Positions 26,271-35,426 of a stretch of 64,000 nucleotides of DNA are shown piece by piece. Under the pieces are notes generated by a model that ran no database searches, had not been told where the DNA came from, and saw nothing but the letters and a program-made list of their open reading frames with translations. Position numbers and translations under genes: made by a program. Source of the DNA: Polaribacter sp. SA4-10 (GTDB lineage: Bacteria; Bacteroidota; Bacteroidia; Flavobacteriales; Flavobacteriaceae); the NCBI RefSeq assembly GCF_002163835.1, contig NZ_CP019331.1, positions 806,001-870,000 on the forward strand. Direction: 5' to 3'. The number at the start of each line of letters is the position of its first letter. Positions within the stretch are counted from its first letter, which is position 1.

Positions 26271-27236
26271 ATGAATACAGTTAATTGGGGAATTATTGGT
26301 TGTGGTGATGTTGCCGAAATAAAAAGCGGACCCGCATTTCAGAAAGTAAAAAACTCAAAACTAATTGCAGTGATGAGAAGAAATGCTGAAAAAGCAAAAG
26401 ATTTTGCAAAAAGACATCAGGTTCCTTTTTGGTATAATTCTGTAGATGAATTATTAAATAATCCAACAATAAATGCTGTTTACATTGCTACACCTCCATC
26501 AACTCATTTAGAGATGGTTAAAAAATGTTTGCTTGTTAAAAAATTTGTGTATTTAGAAAAACCGATGACATTAAATTTTTCTGAAGCAGAAGAATTGGAT
26601 GAAATTGTTACTAAAAATGATAAAGTAGTAATTGCTCATTATAGGAGAAGATTGCCTGCTTTTGAAAAAGTAAAAGAGTTACTAGATTCAAATAGTATTG
26701 GTAAAATAGTGTTTGCTGATATACAAATTCTTCAATCTAAAAATAACAACATAATTGCTAAAACAGAAACAAATTGGAGATTAAAACCAGAAATATCTGG
26801 TGGTGGTTATTTTCATGATATTGCTCCACATCAAATAGATTTAATGTATCATTATTTTGGAGAAATTAAAAGCGCTAAAGGCTATGCTACTTCATTAACT
26901 AATACCAATGTTGATGATATTGTAAACGGAATTATCGAATTTAAAAACGGAATTCAATTTAGAGGAATTTGGAACTTTAATGCTGCTGAAAAAGACATTA
27001 AAGATGAGTGCAAAGTTTATGGCGAAAAAGGAACAATTACTTTTTCTTTTTATAATGAAAAAGTATTTTTATCAACAGATGAACATGAAGAAGTATTTAA
27101 TTTTACAAATCCAAAACACATTCAACAACCAATGATTGCACAAACTGTAAACTACTTTTTAGGTACAGATAAAAACCCTTGCTCTATAAAAGAAGGTTTA
27201 ACTGTAATTAAAATAATGGAGCTTTTTACTAAATAA
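26271..27236 (+). CDS. Gfo/Idh/MocA family NAD(P)-dependent oxidoreductase
   Basis: A 321-aa oxidoreductase with an N-terminal Rossmann domain ('WGIIGCGDVAEIKSGPAF'), the family's 'EKPMTLNFSEAEEL' with the catalytic Lys, and a C-terminal alpha/beta domain with 'GGGYFHDIAPHQIDLMYHYF', where the D/H pair belongs to the substrate site. It probably acts on a sugar or inositol-type compound; substrate and direction are unknown. It is flanked on both sides by copies of the AsnB-like gene 5' end, and is the only plus-strand gene between minus-strand neighbours, so it may be an insertion. Confidence 0.9.
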   Translation: MNTVNWGIIGCGDVAEIKSGPAFQKVKNSKLIAVMRRNAEKAKDFAKRHQVPFWYNSVDELLNNPTINAVYIATPPSTHLEMVKKCLLVKKFVYLEKPMTLNFSEAEELDEIVTKNDKVVIAHYRRRLPAFEKVKELLDSNSIGKIVFADIQILQSKNNNIIAKTETNWRLKPEISGGGYFHDIAPHQIDLMYHYFGEIKSAKGYATSLTNTNVDDIVNGIIEFKNGIQFRGIWNFNAAEKDIKDECKVYGEKGTITFSFYNEKVFLSTDEHEEVFNFTNPKHIQQPMIAQTVNYFLGTDKNPCSIKEGLTVIKIMELFTK

Positions 27237-27263
27237 AAGATTAAACAGTTATACTATAAACCA

Positions 27264-27395
27264 TAAAAGTAAACAATTCTACATGCTTTTAAATGGCTTT
27301 TCTGATGACCATGACTCATAGATACAAATATAAAAAGACGCCTAAATTTAGTTTTAGACTAAGAAAAATATAAGTATTGTTAGGTTTTTTTTCAT
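27264..27395 (-). pseudogene. Decayed duplicate of the 5' end of the AsnB-like gene
   Basis: On the minus strand an ATG at 27395 opens a signal-peptide-like stretch MKKNLTILIFFLV interrupted by three stops, then 'ASF' and, after a one-base shift, 'IFVSMSHGHQKSHLKACRIV'. This aligns with 'IYVPMSHDNQKNHLKAYGIV' in the intact gene at 24887-26146. The DNA match (27265 on against 26017 on) is strong over about 75 bases and weaker in the signal peptide. Only about 44 codons remain; the copy ends 28 bases past the oxidoreductase stop. Confidence 0.85.
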
Positions 27396-27398
27396 AAA

Positions 27399-28202
27399 TC
27401 ACCCAAAAAAGGGTGTTTTTTCATTTGTTGGATTAGATTTTGAAACTTCCTCAATTTCATTTTTATATTTTTCAAAAAACAAATCAACACTATGCTTTAA
27501 ATCATCAATAAAATAATTAAGATTTTTTGATGAAGCAATTGTAATAGTTGTAGAATCTTCTTCATTAAAAATTTTAGTATTCATAAACGTTGAAAAATTA
27601 ACTAATTCAAAATCAATTTCTTCTTCAACATTAAGTCTTGCATCATATAATTCTCCTTCAATAACGATTAAAGGAATATAAAAGTTACACTGTTTTAGAA
27701 CTGAACCATTAAATTTATCCTTTATATAACTACAAGCTTTTAATAGGCTTAATGAAGAGTTATAGGCTATATCTTTGTTATCTCTATATGCAATAACAAC
27801 ATTATAACCAGCACTATTTATATCTGGAAATATATTGTTTAACTGTTGGTTTTCATTGACTTTTGAATTATTAAAAAGAATTTCTGCATTTCTAGTAGCA
27901 AAAGGCTTAAAACGGTCTAACTTAGAATTTATTAACTTATCATTCTTAAAAACTAACCAAGGTTTATCAGTTGACTTTTTACATTCTATAACAAAGGAAA
28001 AATTAAAAGAAACACCATTTACAATTTTACCATAATATGCTATGATATCTAATTCCCTATATTTATTGGTATCAATATCTTTATAGAGAATTGATTGTGT
28101 AATTTTAAAGTCCTTCTTTTGAAATAAATTAGCAACTTTCATTTCAAATGGATAACCATTTCTTAAAATCCATTTTTTTAAACTTCCTTTTTTTTCATTC
28201 AT
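27399..28202 (-). CDS. PD-(D/E)XK nuclease-fold-like protein, function unknown
   Basis: A 267-aa protein I cannot assign to a named family. Its N-terminal 80 residues show a restriction-endonuclease-like arrangement: Glu20 in 'YPFEMKVANLF', Asp52 in 'YRELDIIAYYG' and 'FVIECKKS' with Glu73 and Lys75, i.e. E...D...ExK. The rest has no recognised motif. It is transcribed with dnaB's strand, 17 bases after the dnaB end, and abuts the decayed AsnB-like fragment. Nothing like a methylase or toxin partner is adjacent, so neither restriction nor defence can be claimed. Confidence 0.65.
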   Translation of the reverse strand: MNEKKGSLKKWILRNGYPFEMKVANLFQKKDFKITQSILYKDIDTNKYRELDIIAYYGKIVNGVSFNFSFVIECKKSTDKPWLVFKNDKLINSKLDRFKPFATRNAEILFNNSKVNENQQLNNIFPDINSAGYNVVIAYRDNKDIAYNSSLSLLKACSYIKDKFNGSVLKQCNFYIPLIVIEGELYDARLNVEEEIDFELVNFSTFMNTKIFNEEDSTTITIASSKNLNYFIDDLKHSVDLFFEKYKNEIEEVSKSNPTNEKTPFFG

Positions 28203-28219
28203 TTCATAAAAATATGAAA

Positions 28220-29734
28220 TTAAAACGGCATTTCATCTTCATCACCAAAAGCATCTTTTGCTTCTATTCTTTGATCCGGAAAAACATCATCTGGAAAATC
28301 TGCATTCATAGAAGATTGAAATTCTGAACTAAAGCCTTCTTCTAAATCAGAGAATTTTGCTAAATGTCCTGTAAATTTCAAACGAATATTATCCAAACCA
28401 CCATTTCTGTGTTTTGCAACAATAAATTCTCCTTGTCCTTCACATGGCGTATGTTCATCATCATCCCATTCTGTCATTCCATAATATTCTGGTCTAAAAA
28501 TGAACGATACAATATCTGCATCTTGCTCAATTGCACCAGATTCACGTAAATCTGAAAGTAAAGGTCTTTTAGATCCTCCACGTGTTTCTACAGCACGTGA
28601 TAATTGTGATAATGCAATTACAGGAACTTCTAATTCTTTTGCTAAAGCCTTTAAGTTTCTCGAAATCATAGAGATTTCTTGTTCACGATTTCCACCTGCT
28701 TTTCCACCTGCTGTCATTAATTGTAAATAATCAATTACAATAATTTTAACACCATGTTGTGATACTAACCTTCGTGCTTTTGCACGTAAATCGAAAACAG
28801 AAAGAGAGGGTGTATCATCAATAAAAATAGGCGCATCAGATAATTTCTTAACTTTTACGTTTAATTGCTCCCATTCATGTGGTTCTAAATTTCCTTTTCT
28901 TAGTTTTTCTGATGTTAAACCCGTTTCCGAAGAAATCATACGAGTAATTAACTGTACAGAAGACATCTCTAATGAAAATACTGCAACACCATGATTAAAG
29001 TCGATTGCCATATTTTTTGCCATCGAAATTACAAATGCCGTTTTTCCCATACCAGGACGTGCGGCTATAATTACTAAATCTGATGGTTGCCAACCAGAAG
29101 TTAATGCATCTAATTTGGTAAAACCGGTCTCTAAACCAGACATTCCTTCCGAATTACCAATTTCTTGAATCTTTTTTAAAGCTTGTTTTACAAGTGAACC
29201 TGCCGCTTCTGAACTCTTCTTTAAATTCCCTTGGGTAACTTCAAAAAGTTTTGCTTCAGCATCATCTAATAATTCGAAAACATCTGTACTTTCATCATAC
29301 GCATTTTCTATAATTTCTGATGAAATTGAGATTAATTTACGTTGAATATATTTTTGTAAAATGATTCTAGCATGGAACTCAATGTGGGCAGAAGAGGCTA
29401 CTTTTTGAGTTAAACGAATTAAAAAGAAATCACCACCAACAAACTCTAACTTTCCGTTCTTCTTTAATAGATTCGAAACCGTTAGTAGGTCAATTGGTTC
29501 AGAATTTTGAAACAATTCATAAATTGCTGCATAAACTTCATGGTGTTTTTGATCATAAAAAGCATCTGCACTTAAGACATCAATAACATCATCAATTCCT
29601 TTCTTATCAATCATCATTGCACCCAACACAGCTTCTTCTAATTCTACTGCTTGTGGTGGAATTTTACCTTTCTCAAGACTAATAATTCTTGATTTATCTA
29701 TTTTTTTCCCTTCGAGTGCATTCGTTTTTTCCAT
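28220..29734 (-). CDS. dnaB: Replicative DNA helicase DnaB
   Basis: A 504-aa DnaB with an N-terminal domain (about 28-130, 'PPQAVELEEAVLGAMMIDKK'), a linker and a RecA-like C-terminal motor with Walker A 'AARPGMGKT', 'VAVFSLEMSSVQL', Walker B 'IIVIDYLQLM' and 'KHRNGG' arginine-finger region. It is the ring helicase of the replisome. No intein is present. The ATG at 29734 is preferred over the GTG at 29740 because the latter lies in the -7 promoter box. Confidence 0.96.
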   Translation of the reverse strand: MEKTNALEGKKIDKSRIISLEKGKIPPQAVELEEAVLGAMMIDKKGIDDVIDVLSADAFYDQKHHEVYAAIYELFQNSEPIDLLTVSNLLKKNGKLEFVGGDFFLIRLTQKVASSAHIEFHARIILQKYIQRKLISISSEIIENAYDESTDVFELLDDAEAKLFEVTQGNLKKSSEAAGSLVKQALKKIQEIGNSEGMSGLETGFTKLDALTSGWQPSDLVIIAARPGMGKTAFVISMAKNMAIDFNHGVAVFSLEMSSVQLITRMISSETGLTSEKLRKGNLEPHEWEQLNVKVKKLSDAPIFIDDTPSLSVFDLRAKARRLVSQHGVKIIVIDYLQLMTAGGKAGGNREQEISMISRNLKALAKELEVPVIALSQLSRAVETRGGSKRPLLSDLRESGAIEQDADIVSFIFRPEYYGMTEWDDDEHTPCEGQGEFIVAKHRNGGLDNIRLKFTGHLAKFSDLEEGFSSEFQSSMNADFPDDVFPDQRIEAKDAFGDEDEMPF

Positions 29735-29739
29735 GGACA

Positions 29740-29747
29740 CAAATATA
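29740..29747 (-). promoter_or_regulatory. Candidate -7 element of dnaB
   Basis: The minus strand reads TATATTTG, an exact TAnnTTTG, ending six bases from the dnaB ATG. The leader would be very short. It overlaps the alternative GTG start. Confidence 0.5.
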
Positions 29748-29872
29748 ATTTTTTAGGTTGGATGCTCTTTCTAAATTCTAACTTTTATTTGTGCACAATT
29801 ATTGTAAACAAAAATGTTATTATCTTGTTAATAACCAGTCAACTTCTAAATTGATTCACTATTTTTACCCTA

Positions 29873-30949
29873 ATGAAATGGAATAAAAAACATCTAATTT
29901 TAACACTATTTCTGCCAATACAAATGCTTTTAATGCAAGTTGTGGCAAGAAATCCTGAATTTATTGAACGTTATTATTCCAACGGAATCTACCCTTACAT
30001 TTCATCGTTTTTTAGAATCCTTTTAGGTTGGATACCTTTTTCAGTTGGAGATCTGTTATTAGCATTCCTCCTATATATTTTTATTCGCTTTATATATAGA
30101 TTGATTAAAAGTCGTTTTAAAAATGGGATTCACAAGTTTATTCATTTTACAGCAATCTTATCAATTATTTATTGCTGTTTTTATCTTTTTTGGGGATTAA
30201 ATTACTACAGAGAACCTTTGGCTAAAAACTTAGGCTATGAGCAAACTAAATATACAACTGAACAATTAAAAAAAGTTACTGAACACATTATTGAAAAGCT
30301 AAATTATTATCAATTAGAAATTGCAAAAGAGGCTTCTTTAAAAGTAGAAAACCCCTATTCTGAAAAGGAAATGTATGAAATGGCAGTTTATGGTTATGAT
30401 CATTTATCAAATGATTTTCCGCAATTAAAATATAAACACAAATCGGTAAAAAGCTCTTTAATGAGTTTATTACAAACCTATAATGGGACTTCTGGTTATT
30501 TAAATCCGCTCACAGGAGAAGCACAAGTAAATGATAAAATGCCCAAAACAAGTTACCCAACCACAACGTGTCATGAAATGGCGCATCAAATTGGGTTTGC
30601 TGCAGAAAATGAAGCAAATTTTGTTGGTTTTTTAGCGGCTAATTATAATGATGATGTGTTTTTTAAATATGCAAGTTATAGAATGGCTTTTGGGTATTGT
30701 ATTTCAGAAATTAGAAAACGTGACAAAAATTTATCAAAAGAACTTTGGAAAACAGTAAACAAAGGAATTGCTAAAGATTTTAATGCCAGTTATTTGTTTT
30801 GGCAACACTATAAAAATCCGTTTGAACCGCTTGTTAAAAAAGGGTATAATGCATATTTAAAAGCCAATAACCAAGATAAAGGTGTGCAGTCTTACAATTA
30901 TGTTGTGGATTTATTAATCTCTTATTTTGAGTCTAAAAAAGACATTTAG
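29873..30949 (+). CDS. DUF3810 family membrane protein with zinc-protease motif
   Basis: A 358-aa protein with three N-terminal membrane spans (about 9-26, 57-76, 86-108) and a soluble domain carrying 'TTTCHEMAHQIGFAAENEAN', an HExxH motif with a downstream Glu as in gluzincin peptidases. This matches DUF3810, found mostly in Bacteroidota; peptidase activity is inferred from the motif. It is the only gene on its transcript; a large palindrome follows at 30962. Confidence 0.87.
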   Translation: MKWNKKHLILTLFLPIQMLLMQVVARNPEFIERYYSNGIYPYISSFFRILLGWIPFSVGDLLLAFLLYIFIRFIYRLIKSRFKNGIHKFIHFTAILSIIYCCFYLFWGLNYYREPLAKNLGYEQTKYTTEQLKKVTEHIIEKLNYYQLEIAKEASLKVENPYSEKEMYEMAVYGYDHLSNDFPQLKYKHKSVKSSLMSLLQTYNGTSGYLNPLTGEAQVNDKMPKTSYPTTTCHEMAHQIGFAAENEANFVGFLAANYNDDVFFKYASYRMAFGYCISEIRKRDKNLSKELWKTVNKGIAKDFNASYLFWQHYKNPFEPLVKKGYNAYLKANNQDKGVQSYNYVVDLLISYFESKKDI

Positions 30950-30961
30950 ACTTCTTAAAAT

Positions 30962-30988
30962 TATGTTAAAGTAAATTACTTTAACATA
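30962..30988. repeat. Perfect 13-bp inverted repeat
   Basis: The arms TATGTTAAAGTAA / TTACTTTAACATA surround one base, 12 bases after the DUF3810 stop and 58 bases before the amidohydrolase start. There is no T run after it, so it is a poor classical terminator; it could be a transcript end structure or a protein-binding site. Confidence 0.85.
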
Positions 30989-31046
30989 TTACAAATTCCT
31001 TCTAATTAAATTTAGAAATTAATCCAAATAATTAATTCAAACTTAT

Positions 31047-34001
31047 ATGAGAAAACTACTCTTATTATTCTCGTTTTTATTGGCAATTTCTTTGCAAGCG
31101 CAAGATTATTTTCCAATAAATACTGGCGTAAAAACATCCAAAAACACCACAGTTGCATTTACCAATGCTACTATTTATGTAACTCCTCAAAAAGTCATAA
31201 AAAAAGGAACTTTACTTATTAAAGATGGTAAAATTCTTAATGTTGGTAAATCTGTTTCTATTCCTGCAGGAACAAAAACAATTGATTTAAAAGGAAAAAC
31301 AATGTATCCTTCTTTTATTGACCTCTATTCAAACTTCGGAATTACAAAACCAAAAAGAACTAGATCCAATAGAAGTAGTAAACCTCAATATGATGCTGAG
31401 AGAAAAGGGTATTATTGGAACGATCATATTAGACCGGAAACTGAAGCTACAAATTCTTTTAAATTTGAAAACAAAACAGCAAATGATTATTTAAAAGCTG
31501 GTTTTGGTGTTGTAAATACTCATTTACAAGACGGAATTATGAGAGGAAGTGGAATGTTAGTTGCTTTAAACCCTAATTCTACAGATGCTTACAGGATTTT
31601 AGACAGCAAATCTGCTCAATATTTATCTTTTAGTAAAAGTGCATTATCTCGTCAAGGTTATCCAACATCTAGAATGGGTGCAATGGCTTTATTACGCCAA
31701 ACTTATTTAGATGCAGATTGGTATGCTACCGGAAACATGAAAAATAAAGATTTGTCTTTAGAAGCTTTAAATAGTAATAAAAATGCTTTGCAAATTTTTG
31801 AAACTGGAAGTCATTTAGATGCCTTAAGAGCAGATAAAGTTGGAGATGAATTTGGTATTCAATATACAATTGTTGGTTCTGGTGATGAATTTGAAAGAAT
31901 TAACGATATTAAAGCAACAAACGCAAACTTTATAATTCCTATTAATTATAGAGCTGCGTATGATGTTTCGAATCCTTTATTGGCACAAAATGTAGATTTA
32001 GGTGATATGCGTAGATGGAACCAAGAGCCATCAAACTTAAGTTTACTTTCTAAAAACGGAGTAACATTTGCTTTAACAACTCACAAGTTAAAAAAGTTAG
32101 AGGATTTTCATAAAAACTTGCAAAAAGCAATAAAATATGGTTTTGACAAAGAGAAAGCTTTAGAAGCATTAACTTCTACACCTGCTAAAATTATTGGAAA
32201 CGATAAAATTGGAAACTTAAATATAGGAAGTTACGCGAATTTTATTATTACTTCTGGTGCTATTTTTGACACGAAGACAACAATTCATGAAAATTGGGTT
32301 CAAGGTGATAAAAACGTAATCAACTCCATGGATATTAAAGACATTTCTGGTGATTATAAATTATCTGTAAATAACAAAAACTACGATTTATCTATCACAG
32401 GAAAAGGAGCTAAACAAAAGGGGGCTATAAAAATGGGTGATAAAAAAGTAACATCGAAATTCTCTTATAAAGAGGATTGGATTTCTATCACTTTAAATGA
32501 AGAAAACGAATTTACAAGAATGCTTGGTCAAACAGTTAACGATTTTAATGTAATGCAAGGAACTGCTTTTGACAGTGCAGGAAATGAAACCAATTGGTCA
32601 GCAGCAAAAATTGTTAAAAAAGAAACTAAGAAAAAAGAGGATAAAAAAGCTAAAGACGATGCTATCGTTTTACAAACTGTTAGTTATCCTAATTCAGGAT
32701 TTGGAAACTTTACACAACCAAAACAAGAAACTATTTTAGTGAAAAATACGACTGTTTGGACTAGTGAAAATGAGGGAATACTTGAAAACACAGACGTTTT
32801 AATAAAGGATGGTAAAATTGCTGAAATAGGTAAAAACTTAAAAGCAAGAAGAGCAACTATTATTGATGGAACTGGTAAACATTTAACAGCAGGAATTGTA
32901 GATGAACATTCACACATTGCAGCTTCTGCAATTAATGAAGGAGGTCATAATTCTACCGCAGAAGTAACTATTGAAGATGTTGTAGACCCAACAGATATTA
33001 ATATATACAGAAATCTTTCTGGAGGAGTAACTTCTGTACAAATTTTACACGGTTCTGCAAATCCAATTGGAGGTCGTTCTGCAATTATAAAGCTAAAATG
33101 GGGAGAAAATGCCAATGAAATGATTTACAAAAACACCCCTAAATTTATAAAATTTGCTTTAGGTGAAAATGTAAAACAATCTCGTTCAAACAGCAGTTTT
33201 AGATTTCCTCAAACAAGAATGGGAGTTGAACAGGTGTATGTAGATTATTTTCAAAGAGCTAAAGAATATGATGCTTTAAAGAAAAGCGGAAACCCGTATA
33301 GAAAAGATTTAGAATTAGAAACTTTGGCCGAAATTTTAAATAAAGAACGTTTTATTTCTTGTCACTCTTATGTACAATCAGAAATTAATATGTTAATGAA
33401 GGTTGCAGATCAATTTAACTTTACAATCAACACTTTTACGCATATTTTAGAAGGGTATAAAGTTGCTGATAAAATGAAAGAACATGGCGTTGGCGCTTCA
33501 ACTTTTTCAGATTGGTGGGCTTATAAGTACGAAGTAAATGACGCGATTCCTTATAATGCTGCAATTATGGCAAACTTAGGAATTACAGTTGCAATTAATT
33601 CTGATGACAGAGAAATGTCTAGAAGATTAAATCAAGAAGCTGCTAAAACCATTAAATATGGTGGAATGACTGAGCTTGAAGCTTGGAAAATGATTACTAT
33701 TAATCCTGCTAAATTATTACATTTAGATGATAAAGTTGGTAGTATTAAAGTTGGTAAAGATGCAGATGTTGTTCTTTGGAATGCACATCCTTTATCAATT
33801 TATGCAAAAGTAGAAAAAACAATTATCGAAGGAAAAGTTTATTTTGATTTGGCTAAAGATTTAGAAAAACGTTCAGCAATGAAATCAGAAAAAAGTAAGC
33901 TAATTAACATGATGTTAAAAGAAAAAATGAGCGGTGGTAAAACACAAGTTCCTATGAAAAGAAAAGACAGAGATTTTCACTGTGATACTGAAGAAATATA
34001 A
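31047..34001 (+). CDS. Secreted amidohydrolase with duplicated domains (984 aa)
   Basis: A secreted protein (signal peptide residues 1-18, 'LLFSFLLAISLQAQ') built from two amidohydrolase-like regions. The first (about 25-430) has the beta sandwich and tail but no HxH ('PSFIDLYSNFG' at the expected place). The second (about 560-960) is complete: 'GIVDEHSHIAAS' (HxH near 621), 'FISCHSY' near 772, 'FTHILEG' near 797 and 'INSDDREM' (catalytic Asp near 851). Imidazolonepropionase- or prolidase-like hydrolysis of an imide or peptide bond is likely. The next gene starts 11 bases downstream and encodes a related protein. Confidence 0.88.
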   Translation: MRKLLLLFSFLLAISLQAQDYFPINTGVKTSKNTTVAFTNATIYVTPQKVIKKGTLLIKDGKILNVGKSVSIPAGTKTIDLKGKTMYPSFIDLYSNFGITKPKRTRSNRSSKPQYDAERKGYYWNDHIRPETEATNSFKFENKTANDYLKAGFGVVNTHLQDGIMRGSGMLVALNPNSTDAYRILDSKSAQYLSFSKSALSRQGYPTSRMGAMALLRQTYLDADWYATGNMKNKDLSLEALNSNKNALQIFETGSHLDALRADKVGDEFGIQYTIVGSGDEFERINDIKATNANFIIPINYRAAYDVSNPLLAQNVDLGDMRRWNQEPSNLSLLSKNGVTFALTTHKLKKLEDFHKNLQKAIKYGFDKEKALEALTSTPAKIIGNDKIGNLNIGSYANFIITSGAIFDTKTTIHENWVQGDKNVINSMDIKDISGDYKLSVNNKNYDLSITGKGAKQKGAIKMGDKKVTSKFSYKEDWISITLNEENEFTRMLGQTVNDFNVMQGTAFDSAGNETNWSAAKIVKKETKKKEDKKAKDDAIVLQTVSYPNSGFGNFTQPKQETILVKNTTVWTSENEGILENTDVLIKDGKIAEIGKNLKARRATIIDGTGKHLTAGIVDEHSHIAASAINEGGHNSTAEVTIEDVVDPTDINIYRNLSGGVTSVQILHGSANPIGGRSAIIKLKWGENANEMIYKNTPKFIKFALGENVKQSRSNSSFRFPQTRMGVEQVYVDYFQRAKEYDALKKSGNPYRKDLELETLAEILNKERFISCHSYVQSEINMLMKVADQFNFTINTFTHILEGYKVADKMKEHGVGASTFSDWWAYKYEVNDAIPYNAAIMANLGITVAINSDDREMSRRLNQEAAKTIKYGGMTELEAWKMITINPAKLLHLDDKVGSIKVGKDADVVLWNAHPLSIYAKVEKTIIEGKVYFDLAKDLEKRSAMKSEKSKLINMMLKEKMSGGKTQVPMKRKDRDFHCDTEEI

Positions 34002-34012
34002 AAACTAAAATT

Positions 34013-35308
34013 ATGAAAAAAATTATATATAGTCTGCTATTTTTCTTCTTATCAGGAAATATCTTAGCACAACAAACACCAGCAAATAAACAAGTAGAAG
34101 CAATTTCTATTGAAGGAGCAACTGCTCATTTAGGAAATGGAAAAGTAATTACAAACTCCTTAATCATGTTTAAAGAGGGTAAAATTGCTTTTGTTGGCAG
34201 TGCAATGACAAAGATTGCACGAATGGGAAAAATAATTAAAGCAAATGGAAAACATGTGTACCCAGGTTTTATTGCTGCAAATGCATCTTTAGGTTTGGTA
34301 GAAATTGATGCTGTAAAAGCTTCATCAGATGAAAGCGAAACAGGAGCTATGAATCCGCATATTAGAAGTTTAATAGCCTATAATGCAGAAAGTAAAGTTG
34401 TAGAATCTATGCGCCCAAATGGTGTTTTAATGGCACAAATTACGCCAAGAGGAGGAACAATTTCTGGAACATCATCAATTGTACAATTGGATGCCTGGAA
34501 CTGGGAAGATGCAAGCATTAAAACCGATGATGCAATTCATATAGATTGGCCAAGTAGTTTTACCAGAGGTCGTTGGTGGCTTGGAGAAGATCCTGCTTTA
34601 AAACCGGACAAAAAATATGTGAAAAATATTGATAATATTAAATCTTATTTTAACAACGCTAAAAACTATTTAGCTGGAGATAAATCAATAAAAAACCTGC
34701 CTTTTACAGCTACAGTTGGTTTATTTAATGGTTCTCAAAAACTTTTTATTCATGCAAGTGGACAAAGAGAAATTACAGATGCGATACGTATTAGTAAAGA
34801 ATTAGGTATTGATGATATTGTGCTAGTTCATGGTGAAGGAGCAGAAAAAGTTGCAGATTTATTAGTAAAAAATAATATTCCTGTAATTCTAGATAGACCT
34901 CACAGAAATCCAAATAGTGAAGATGATGCGTATGATTATACCTACACAATTGCTAAAGTTTTAACTGATAAAGGTGTTTTAGTGAGTTTAGGAATGGAAG
35001 GTCAAATGGAACGTATGAATACAAGAAACTTGCCTTTTTATGCAGGTACTTTTGCTGCTCATGGTTTAGATAAAGAAGTTGCTTTACAATTATTGACTTC
35101 TAATACAGCTAAAATTTTAGGTATTGATAATCTTGTTGGAACTTTAGAAACAGGTAAAGATGCTACCTTATTTATTTCTGAAGGTGATGCCTTAGATATG
35201 AGAGGAAATATTTTAACCGAAGCTTTTATTCAAGGGAGAAAAATTAGTTTAGAAACACATCAAACTAAACTCTGGAAACGTTATTCCAATAAATATAAAT
35301 CTAAATAA
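34013..35308 (+). CDS. Secreted amidohydrolase-like protein, degenerate metal site
   Basis: A 431-aa protein with a signal peptide (1-19) and the amidohydrolase fold: 'EGATAHLGNGKVITNSLIMF' at the start, 'ANGKHVYPGFIAANASLGLV' where HxH is expected but absent, 'FIHASGQ' and 'VLVHGEG' retaining two His, and the tail 'LGIDNLVGTLETGKDATLFI'. Without HxH and with no clear catalytic Asp, it may be a non-catalytic partner of the 984-aa protein. The two genes overlap in function and transcript, and end at a terminator. Confidence 0.83.
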   Translation: MKKIIYSLLFFFLSGNILAQQTPANKQVEAISIEGATAHLGNGKVITNSLIMFKEGKIAFVGSAMTKIARMGKIIKANGKHVYPGFIAANASLGLVEIDAVKASSDESETGAMNPHIRSLIAYNAESKVVESMRPNGVLMAQITPRGGTISGTSSIVQLDAWNWEDASIKTDDAIHIDWPSSFTRGRWWLGEDPALKPDKKYVKNIDNIKSYFNNAKNYLAGDKSIKNLPFTATVGLFNGSQKLFIHASGQREITDAIRISKELGIDDIVLVHGEGAEKVADLLVKNNIPVILDRPHRNPNSEDDAYDYTYTIAKVLTDKGVLVSLGMEGQMERMNTRNLPFYAGTFAAHGLDKEVALQLLTSNTAKILGIDNLVGTLETGKDATLFISEGDALDMRGNILTEAFIQGRKISLETHQTKLWKRYSNKYKSK

Positions 35309-35312
35309 TCAC

Positions 35313-35342
35313 AAAAAAAGGCTCGCAATTGCGAGCCTTTTT
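35313..35342 (+). terminator. Intrinsic terminator after the amidohydrolase pair
   Basis: A G/C-rich hairpin with arms GGCTCGC / GCGAGCC around AATT, with an A run before and a T run after, immediately downstream of the stop at 35308. Confidence 0.88.
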
Positions 35343-35426
35343 AATCAAAAAAAGTTAACAATAAACTACATTTTCCTTTTCATAGAATTTTAAATACATT
35401 TAATACTGCTTTACAAATCGTATTGT

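Noticed and set aside
26147..27263. Insertion sequence carrying the oxidoreductase gene
   Set aside because: There is no transposase, and the flanking repeats are pieces of a gene rather than inverted terminal repeats.
27399..28202. Restriction-modification or toxin-antitoxin system
   Set aside because: No methyltransferase, specificity subunit or antitoxin gene is adjacent to the nuclease-like protein.
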